Under the pieces are notes generated by a model, which was not told where the DNA came from, made no database searches, and worked only from the letters and a program-made list of their open reading frames with translations. DNA of 15,496 nucleotides from Fontibacter flavus. GTDB lineage: Bacteria > Bacteroidota > Bacteroidia > Cytophagales > Cyclobacteriaceae. Shown piece after piece: positions 7,402 through 13,147 of this stretch (position 1 is its first letter; each line of letters starts with the position of its first letter). A program made the translations under genes and the position numbers. The DNA is taken from contig NZ_JBHLWI010000091.1 of assembly GCF_042432905.1 (NCBI RefSeq), positions 1 to 15,496 on the forward strand, given 5' to 3'.

Positions 7402-8856
7402 ATGAAATTTAACAATATCTTTTCCATCATTTTGTCCGGGCTTTTGCTGATATCCTGTCAGTCATTTGAAGACCTGCAACTTGATCCCAATAGACCGGTT
7501 CAAGCGGAACCGAGTTTAATACTTACCGCCATTGAGGCAAATGCTTTTTCCACTGTCAATGCCGGAGCCGCATTGGCATCCAGGCAGTTGATCTATACCA
7601 ATTCTGCCACTGATAATCAGTACTACGGTTGGCAGCGATCAGGTTTTGGTGATTATGATCAGCTCAGGCAAGTGATGAAACTTAGGGAAGAAGCAGAAAG
7701 GACCAACAATAACAGTTACCGTGCCCTAGCGCTATTCTTTCAGTCTTATTATATCATCAAACTCAGTAACACTTTCGGAGATGTGCCTTTTAGTGCTGCG
7801 GTGAGAGGTCAGGAGGGTAATTTTCTTCCTGCCTATGATTCTCAGGAAAGTATATTTGTCCAGGTTTTACAGGACCTAAAAACGGCCAACTCATTGCTTG
7901 GACCTGAAAGTGGCCAAATCTTGGGGGATATTATCTACAATGGTAATCAGGATAAATGGAAGCGTCTGATCAATTCCTTTTCCCTGAGGGTGTTGATGAG
8001 TATGTCCATCAAAGAGAATAATTCAGGCCTGAATGTTAAAGGAAAGTTTGCAGAAATTTTCAATGATCCAGTGACTTATCCATTGATGCGGGGTAATCAG
8101 GATAATGGGGCATTGAGGTTTCTGGATTTGGAAGGGAATAGGTATCCTTTCTTTAATTCCAATGAGTTGAGAACTGCCTATTATATGGAAAAATCCTTTG
8201 TAGATAGGTTGAAAGCTAATAATGATCCAAGATTATTTGTCTATGCAGATAAAACTGCCAATGGCAGAACTTTAGCCGATAATGATTTTGATGCTTATGA
8301 AGGGTTAGGTGGTGCAGAGCCATTGGCTGACAATACGAATCAGATTCTTTCCGGTGATGGATCACCAATAGACAGTAGATATCACAGTGATCCTGAAAAC
8401 CAACCTTCTTTGTTGATGGGTTATGCTGAGTTGGCATTTACTTTGGCAGAAGCTGCACATCGGGGATGGATCAATGGAGATGCGGCAATATTTTATCAGG
8501 AGGGGATTAGGGCTTCGATGTTGTTCAATGGTCTTACCGAAGGTGAAATTGAAAGCTATTTGGAGCAGGAGTCAGTTGGTTTTCAGTCATCTACCGGACT
8601 TGTTCAGATTTTGAAAGAAAAGCATACAGCATTTTTCATGAACAGTGGCTGGGAGGCTTTTTACAATCAAAGGAGGACCGGAATTCCTGTATTTAGTTTG
8701 TCAAGTCAGATTATCAACCCGGGAGGTATTCCCAAAAGATGGATGTATCCACAGAATGAGATTCAGTTAAACCTGAGCAATATGAATGAGGCGCTTCAGC
8801 GTCAGTTTGGTGGTCAGGATGACGTGAATGCAGTGATGTGGTTGCTTAAACCTTAA
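7402..8856 (+). CDS. SusD/RagB family nutrient-binding outer membrane lipoprotein (SusD-like_2)
   Basis: This 484-residue surface lipoprotein forms the lid of the SusC-like channel and takes part in substrate capture. The N-terminus is a lipoprotein signal with lipobox LISC, so Cys19 should be acylated; acidic residues (FEDL) follow, as in exported Bacteroidota lipoproteins. LDPNRPVQAEPSLILTAIE at about residues 26-44 is typical of the SusD-like_2 branch, often labelled nutrient-binding. The body contains the helical TPR-like half with FQSYYIIKLSNTFGDVPFS (about 113-131) and ends with the usual region containing WEAFYNQRRTGIP and a proline-rich RWMYPQNE segment. It starts 11 bp after the susC-like stop and is surely co-transcribed. 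The specificity is unknown. Confidence 0.92.
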   Translation: MKFNNIFSIILSGLLLISCQSFEDLQLDPNRPVQAEPSLILTAIEANAFSTVNAGAALASRQLIYTNSATDNQYYGWQRSGFGDYDQLRQVMKLREEAERTNNNSYRALALFFQSYYIIKLSNTFGDVPFSAAVRGQEGNFLPAYDSQESIFVQVLQDLKTANSLLGPESGQILGDIIYNGNQDKWKRLINSFSLRVLMSMSIKENNSGLNVKGKFAEIFNDPVTYPLMRGNQDNGALRFLDLEGNRYPFFNSNELRTAYYMEKSFVDRLKANNDPRLFVYADKTANGRTLADNDFDAYEGLGGAEPLADNTNQILSGDGSPIDSRYHSDPENQPSLLMGYAELAFTLAEAAHRGWINGDAAIFYQEGIRASMLFNGLTEGEIESYLEQESVGFQSSTGLVQILKEKHTAFFMNSGWEAFYNQRRTGIPVFSLSSQIINPGGIPKRWMYPQNEIQLNLSNMNEALQRQFGGQDDVNAVMWLLKP

Positions 8857-8873
8857 AATTTCTTTCAAGAGAG

Positions 8874-8896
8874 GGGCGGTTTGGATGTAACCGCCC
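8874..8896 (+). terminator. terminator-like hairpin between the susD-like and phosphodiesterase genes
   Basis: Arms GGGCGGTT (8874-8881) and AACCGCCC (8889-8896) enclose a 7-nt loop, and the stem can be extended by a few weak pairs. TTTAACTTAATT follows, a short and imperfect T tract. It lies 17 bp after the susD-like stop and 16 bp before the next start. It could be an attenuating terminator that lowers downstream expression, or an mRNA-stabilising stem at the end of the susCD segment. Confidence 0.6.
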
Positions 8897-8912
8897 TTTA
8901 ACTTAATTACTG

Positions 8913-10163
8913 ATGAAAAAATTGATTGTATTGATTATAACGGGTTGGTTTTATTCGGGGGCATTACTAGCTCAGGAAAAACCCAAAAAAGTTGTATTTA
9001 TCATCTTGGATGGTATTTCTTTCGATGTCATACAGGAAGTTGAGACTCCTAATATTGATAGGATATCAGCGGCAGGTGGGTTTTCAAAAGCTTATGTTGG
9101 TGGAGAGCGCGGGGCCTATTCTGAGACCCCCACTATCTCAGCAGTGGGTTACAACAGTTTGTTGACCGGCACATGGGTCAACAAACATAATGTATTTGGG
9201 AACAGTATCAGGAGGCCAAATTATCATTATTGGACGATTTTCAGGTATTTGCGAGAAGCGAGGCCTGATGCGCATTTGGCTATTTTTTCGACATGGTTGG
9301 ATAACAGGACAAAGTTGATCGGGGAAGGGCTGGATGCTACGGGAAACCTTCAGGTTGATTATTCCTTTGATGGTTTTGAACTGGACACGATAGCGTTTCC
9401 CCATGATGCAGGGAAGCGGTATATTTTCAATATAGATGAACATGTCACCAAGGAGGCTTCAAGGTATATTCAGGAGTTTGGCCCAGACCTGAGTTGGGTG
9501 TATTTGGAATATCCGGATGATATGGGGCATCAGTTTGGGGACAGTCCTCAATTATTTGAGGCAGTCAGAGAAGCAGACCGTCAGACAGGGATGATTTATG
9601 ATGCCATTTTGGAAAGGATTGAGATGGGTGAGGATTGGTTGATCTTTGTTACTACAGACCATGGAAGGCAACCTTCTACAGGTTTGCACCATGGTGGACA
9701 ATCTGACCGAGAGCGAGAAATATGGGTAGCTACCAATGCCCGAGGTCTCAATAATTATTTTGAAAATGAGATGGTCGGCATTGTGGATATATTGCCAAGT
9801 GTGATCAGGTATTTAGGCATTCCAGTGCCTGAAGCCAATATGGCTGAAATTGATGGTGTTCCTTTGATAGGTCCTGTTTCAATATTCCATCCCATGGTTG
9901 AAAAAACTGAAGAAGAAATAGTTTTCAGTTGGGCGTTTATGGGAGAGCAGGATGAGGATATTGAAATTTGGGTATCCTACAATAACAGGTTTAGGACTTC
10001 GGGAGAGGGGGATGAATATGAGTTACTGGCTAAGGTGAAAGGAAATCTTGGGACTTGGTCTATGCCGAATGATCAAATGGAAAAAGAGCAGATGAAGGTT
10101 GTATTTAAGGGGAAACATAATCTGGTCAATAAGTGGTTGGTTGCGGCTAAAAAAGATGAATGA
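8913..10163 (+). CDS. secreted alkaline-phosphatase-fold phosphodiesterase (type I phosphodiesterase/nucleotide pyrophosphatase family)
   Basis: This 416-residue, two-metal phosphoryl hydrolase acts in the periplasm or on the cell surface. Residues 1-21 are a signal peptide ending ALLAQ. Metal-site residues are visible: Asp33 in FIILDGIS; the nucleophile loop ETPTISAVGYNSLLTG (71-86), where Thr74 or Ser76 would be attacked; Asp202 and His206 in YPDDMGHQFG; Asp249-His250 in TTDHGRQP; and His259/His260 in GLHHGG. From about residue 330 to the end lies a beta-rich C-terminal part (FSWAF..IEIWVSYNN) that may be a small beta-sandwich. Substrates in this family range over nucleotides, phosphodiesters and lipid head groups, so the exact one is open. 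Its place behind susCD suggests it breaks down the imported or captured compound. No Shine-Dalgarno is seen. Confidence 0.88.
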   Translation: MKKLIVLIITGWFYSGALLAQEKPKKVVFIILDGISFDVIQEVETPNIDRISAAGGFSKAYVGGERGAYSETPTISAVGYNSLLTGTWVNKHNVFGNSIRRPNYHYWTIFRYLREARPDAHLAIFSTWLDNRTKLIGEGLDATGNLQVDYSFDGFELDTIAFPHDAGKRYIFNIDEHVTKEASRYIQEFGPDLSWVYLEYPDDMGHQFGDSPQLFEAVREADRQTGMIYDAILERIEMGEDWLIFVTTDHGRQPSTGLHHGGQSDREREIWVATNARGLNNYFENEMVGIVDILPSVIRYLGIPVPEANMAEIDGVPLIGPVSIFHPMVEKTEEEIVFSWAFMGEQDEDIEIWVSYNNRFRTSGEGDEYELLAKVKGNLGTWSMPNDQMEKEQMKVVFKGKHNLVNKWLVAAKKDE

Positions 10164-10404
10164 TTTAAAATTTTGGATGGATAGTTTAGGTTGGCTAGGA
10201 GCAATTTGCTTCCTGGTCTCCTACTATTTATTGGTGACAAAAAAGTGGAAAGCGACCAGTATGGAATACCATATTGCTAACTTATTGGGTGCAGTTTTTT
10301 TGGTGTTGAATACCTTGTATGATGCTTCTTTTCCGAGTGTATTTATCAATGGTAGCTGGGCAGCTATTGCTGTTTTGGGGATGGTGGTGGATAGGAAGAG
10401 ATAG
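10156..10404 (+). CDS. small CBU_0592-type membrane protein
   Basis: This 82-residue protein has three hydrophobic segments: about 10-27 (SLGWLGAICFLVSYYLLV), 38-54 (YHIANLLGAVFLVLNTL) and 60-78 (SVFINGSWAAIAVLGMVV). The pattern GWLGA, Y-LL, N-LGA and PSVF-N--WA-IA matches the CBU_0592-like family, whose function is not known. The ATG at 10156 is chosen because it starts the conserved part and overlaps the last codons of the phosphodiesterase (ATGAATGA), a classic sign of translational coupling. An upstream ATG in the same frame (10099) would lie deep in the phosphodiesterase gene. It may only be a passenger of the operon, or a membrane partner; nothing decides this. Confidence 0.8.
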   Translation: MNDLKFWMDSLGWLGAICFLVSYYLLVTKKWKATSMEYHIANLLGAVFLVLNTLYDASFPSVFINGSWAAIAVLGMVVDRKR

Positions 10405-10414
10405 GGGGGAGGGG

Positions 10415-10530
10415 GAATGTTGAATTAAGAAGGATTGAAGAGCCAAGTAAAAAGGCAAAAGGAAAAAGAGTTTGGAATGTTGAATTAAGGATGATTGAAG
10501 AGCCAAGTAAAAAGGCAAAAGGAAAAAGTG
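10415..10530 (+). repeat. 60-bp tandem repeat, two units
   Basis: GAATGTTGAATTAAG starts at 10415 and again at 10475. Both units run through GAAGAGCCAAGTAAAAAGGC and differ at only a few bases. The same wording returns as the second half of the 248-bp units downstream. The block starts 10 bp after the CBU_0592-type gene, and no terminator stands between. Confidence 0.8.
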
Positions 10531-10533
10531 GGG

Positions 10534-10616
10534 TTTCAGAAGGAAAAAGACGCTGCCCTTGGCTTTTGTTACACGGAGGAAAATAAAGAGCCAAGGAAAA
10601 AGTGAAAAGGCAAAAG
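10534..10616 (+). repeat. 83-bp dispersed module (AAAAAGACGCTG block)
   Basis: This block recurs at 15183-15265 with the same length and only a few substitutions. It holds an inverted repeat, CCTTGGCT (10557-10564) and AGCCAAGG (10589-10596), enclosing 24 nt. At both sites it is followed by the AAAAGGCAAAAG wording and, sooner or later, the leader and AATAGGCC modules. Confidence 0.75.
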
Positions 10617-10620
10617 GGTT

Positions 10621-11285
10621 GAGAATGTTGAGTTAAGAATGATTGAAGAGCCAAGGCAAAAGTAAAAAGGCAAAAGATTGAACTTTTCTAAAGTTGAGGA
10701 TGACGGTTATGGATAGGGAAGGGAGTTTTTGAGTCTATTGAATAGGCCTGAAGGGCCGGGATATCAGAGGGATGGTTGGAGGCCATTAATTGAGAATGTA
10801 GAGTGATGAATGAAAAATGAAGAATGGAAATATAAGAGCCAAGGCAAAAGTAAAAAGGCAAAAGGGTGGAGAATGTTGAATTAAGGATGATTGAAGAGCC
10901 AAGTAAAAAGTAAAAAGGCAAAAGATTGAACTTTTCTAAAGTTGAGGATGACGGTTATGGATAGGGAAGGGAGTTTTTGAGTCGATTAAATAGGCCTGAA
11001 GGGCCGGGATATCAGAGGGATGGTTGGAGGCCATTAATTGAGAATGTTGAATTAAGAATGAAAAATGAAGAATGGAAATATAAGAGCCAAGGCAAAAGTA
11101 AAAAGGCAAAAGGGTTTGGAATGTTGAGTTAAGAATGATTGAAGAGCCAAGTAAAAAGTAAAAAGGCAAAAGATTGAACTTTTCTAAAGTTGAGGATGAC
11201 GGTTATGGATAGGGAAGGGAGTTTTTGAGTCGATTAAATAGGCCTGAAGGGCTGGGAAATCAGAGGGATGGTTGGAGGCCATCCC
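10621..11285 (+). repeat. 248-bp-period tandem array
   Basis: TTGAACTTTTCTAAAGTTGA starts at 10678, 10926 and 11174, exactly 248 bp apart each time. Each unit has a leader, the AATAGGCC hairpin module up to GGCCAT, and a purine-rich half made of GAATGTTGA and GAGCCAAG words. The last unit is partial (11174-11285) and runs directly into the GGCCATCCCGG form of repeat copy 4. Positions 10621-10677 look like the tail of an earlier unit. The minus strand shows short open frames that repeat with the array and resemble frames in the other copies; I take them as by-products. Confidence 0.85.
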
Positions 11286-11475
11286 GGATACGCCGGCGAT
11301 AAGGAACCTCGGAAAGGATAGAAAAGATAACCACGCCTGTCTGCTGCCAGGCAGGAATTTCACAAATTAAGTAGATTTTAAACTGGTTAAGGATTTTGGT
11401 CTTTTATTGTCATCATAGCAGCAAGGGTAAGAAAATTAGGCGCGAGGCTTGCGAATTTTCGCGAATTCTTGTACT
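11237..11475 (+). repeat. internally deleted dispersed repeat, copy 4
   Basis: It begins with the AATAGGCCTGAAG module and passes at about 11287 straight into the 3' modules starting ATACGCCGGCGAT, ending GAATTCTTGTACT. Compared with copy 1, about 433 bp (near 227-659) are absent, including the 9-bp array and both large hairpins. Like copy 3 it has a hairpin insert, CCTGTCTG and CAGGCAGG, at about 11335-11354. Confidence 0.8.
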
Positions 11476-11489
11476 GGTTTCAATAAAGA

Positions 11490-11533
11490 GGTCCAAGTCT
11501 CCATTTTGGGAGATAAATCTGAAGACTTTGACC
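11490..11533 (-). terminator. candidate terminator hairpin for the GAF histidine kinase
   Basis: Arms GGTCCAAGTCT (11490-11500) and AGACTTTGACC (11523-11533) pair with one mismatch, and TCTCC/GGAGA can pair inside. It lies 15 bp beyond the kinase stop on the minus strand. The tail that follows on that strand (CTCTTTATTG) is only moderately T-rich. Confidence 0.35.
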
Positions 11534-11548
11534 AATAGGCTTTTTTGA

Positions 11549-12757
11549 TTATGGGTGCATACCCAAAGGCAAGTGGACTTTTACATGTGTTCCGGCTCCC
11601 TCGCTGGAATCAATCAGCAATTCTCCCTCTAAGGTATCTACTAAATATTTCACAAGATTCAATCCGAACCCGTATCCTTGTTCTCCTTCAGTTCCATCAG
11701 AAGATTCTGATTTTCCATTGAGGATCAATTCTATTTGATCAGCTTTTATTCCTACTCCTGAATCTTTAACTGAAAGACAAAGAATACCCTGATTTTCGTA
11801 ATCTATAATTTCCAATGTCACTTTAACGGTTCCAAGGGAAGGAGTGAATTTGATGGCATTAGAAATCAGATTGCCGGCAATTTGTAGAATTTTAGATTTT
11901 TGGAAAGGGACGTTGACATTTTCACCATGGACCTGTACGGAAAGCCCTACCTGTTTTTGGATGGCCTGTACGGAGTAAAGACCTTCCAACTTTCTTTTGA
12001 GGTCTTGGAGCGTCAAATCCTGATCAGCATTTCCGTTTGGATAGCTGACTGTATTTTGATGCATCAATTCATCGGATAGTTCCAATAAATTTTTGCTGCT
12101 TTTTTTGATCAGCGTTAAGAATTCCAGAATTTCTTTATTGGAAATTCCGTTGATATCTGATTCGATCATTTCGGCAAGGCCTAAAATTCCTCCTAAGGGA
12201 CCCCTGATGTCATGGGCCACTTTTTTGTGGGACAGCCTCAGCTTATCATATTGTTGTTTGATCTGATTGAGCTGTTTTTTCTCCTCCAGTCTTTCAACGA
12301 CTTCTTTTGCCAAAAGCTTAAGCTGGTACCGTTGATCATCGGTTAGCTGTTTCGTTTTTTTGTCCATTACGCAAAGCGCACCAAGAGCCATACCTTCCGA
12401 ATTGATCAATGGTATTCCGAAATAGTATTTTAAGCATGGATCTTCAGCTACATAGAATTTATCTTTGAAGCGATAATCAGCCGACAGGTCCCTTACCTCA
12501 AAAGCTTCCTGTCCCAATATGGTATACTGGCAGACAGAATCTTCTCTTGGCATTTGTTGGATTTCAATTCCGAAAGAGGATACTGTCCATTGTGTGTTGG
12601 GACCTATCAGATTGACCAATGAAATCTCTGTGCCTGCAATTCCTGAAGCCAGTTTGGAAAGATTATCCAGGCTAACATCTTTTACGGAAAAATCCACATC
12701 ATAATCAGCCAAAGATCTTAGTCTGGGCAACTCAAAAGGAGGGATTGTGTTTTGCAT
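11549..12757 (-). CDS. soluble GAF-domain sensor histidine kinase
   Basis: This 402-residue cytosolic kinase should autophosphorylate on His and pass the phosphate to an unknown response regulator; none is encoded nearby. An N-terminal GAF domain (about 15-160) contains ASGIAGTEISLVNLI, SVCQYTI, YYFGIPLINSEGMALGALCVMD and a closing coiled-coil helix. The DHp domain carries the H-box VAHDIRGPLG with His182 followed by Asp. The catalytic ATPase domain has the N-box NLISNAIKFTP (Asn300), the G1 box DSGVGI (Asp332) and the G2 box GYGFGLNLVKYL. No membrane segment or receiver domain is present. A TTG at 12802 would lengthen it by 15 residues, but the promoter at 12787-12817 puts that codon upstream of the expected transcript start, so the ATG at 12757 is preferred. 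Confidence 0.9.
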   Translation of the reverse strand: MQNTIPPFELPRLRSLADYDVDFSVKDVSLDNLSKLASGIAGTEISLVNLIGPNTQWTVSSFGIEIQQMPREDSVCQYTILGQEAFEVRDLSADYRFKDKFYVAEDPCLKYYFGIPLINSEGMALGALCVMDKKTKQLTDDQRYQLKLLAKEVVERLEEKKQLNQIKQQYDKLRLSHKKVAHDIRGPLGGILGLAEMIESDINGISNKEILEFLTLIKKSSKNLLELSDELMHQNTVSYPNGNADQDLTLQDLKRKLEGLYSVQAIQKQVGLSVQVHGENVNVPFQKSKILQIAGNLISNAIKFTPSLGTVKVTLEIIDYENQGILCLSVKDSGVGIKADQIELILNGKSESSDGTEGEQGYGFGLNLVKYLVDTLEGELLIDSSEGAGTHVKVHLPLGMHP

Positions 12758-12786
12758 TTGGGTTAATTTAAGGCAGGAATTGACCG

Positions 12787-12817
12787 CAAAAGTAGATTGC
12801 AAAAGTACTGTTTACAA
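12787..12817 (-). promoter_or_regulatory. Bacteroidota-type promoter of the GAF histidine kinase
   Basis: On the minus strand, TTG (12815-12817) is followed after exactly 20 bp by TACTTTTG (12787-12794), a perfect TAnnTTTG -7 element. A second perfect TACTTTTG lies 13 bp upstream at 12800-12807. The first would start transcription near 12780 and give a leader of about 20-25 nt to the ATG at 12757. Confidence 0.7.
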
Positions 12818-12843
12818 GCATATTGTAAGTAAGTTTTGAAGAA

Positions 12844-12868
12844 TATCAGGTAATACAAAAACCTGATA
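12844..12868. promoter_or_regulatory. inverted repeat in the gap between the two divergent sensor genes
   Basis: Perfect 8-bp arms TATCAGGT (12844-12851) and ACCTGATA (12861-12868) are separated by 9 bp, a size suitable for a dimeric regulator. It is 26 bp upstream of the -33 element of the kinase promoter and about 280 bp upstream of the membrane sensor. It is not followed by a T run, so it is more likely an operator than a terminator. The rest of this 390-bp gap is AT-rich, with one weak promoter-like TACTTTG near 12913 on the plus strand. Confidence 0.45.
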
Positions 12869-13017
12869 ATCAAGTGCAAATTAGGTTATTGGTAAACAAT
12901 GGAATGTTTCGGTACTTTGTAAAGTAAAACTAACCTCTTTTTGGTTTCAAAAAGGATTTGATGAGGTATAAGTAAACTAAACTCTTTGTAGGGTAGTTAA
13001 TAATAAAATTATAAAAA

Positions 13018-13125
13018 ATGATTTTGACAAAAAGACTGGGCATGACTATTGAGAACCAGTTTTCTCCATTATCAAATGAACTTGGTGTATTGTTTGAAGA
13101 GGGATGTTTGGTGATTAAATGTTGA
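13018..13125 (+). CDS. possible 35-residue small protein
   Basis: An ATG at 13018 opens a frame of 35 codons ending TGA 13123-13125, with a middle part ENQFSPLSNELGVLFEEG. It ends 22 bp before the membrane sensor. An ACTCTTTG element with TTTG 20 bp upstream (12957-12988) could be a poor promoter. I recognise no family; it may equally be leader sequence. Confidence 0.2.
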   Translation: MILTKRLGMTIENQFSPLSNELGVLFEEGCLVIKC

Positions 13126-13147
13126 TTTCTGTTTTGAAAACCAGCTA

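Noticed and set aside
8423..8614. Plus-strand 63-codon frame inside the susD-like gene
   Set aside because: It is fully contained in the real gene in another frame, with no independent start signals.
10678..11285. 248-bp tandem array as a CRISPR, integron or origin iteron array
   Set aside because: Whole units are near-identical with no variable spacers, no integrase is near, and no replication initiator gene or DnaA-box cluster is visible.
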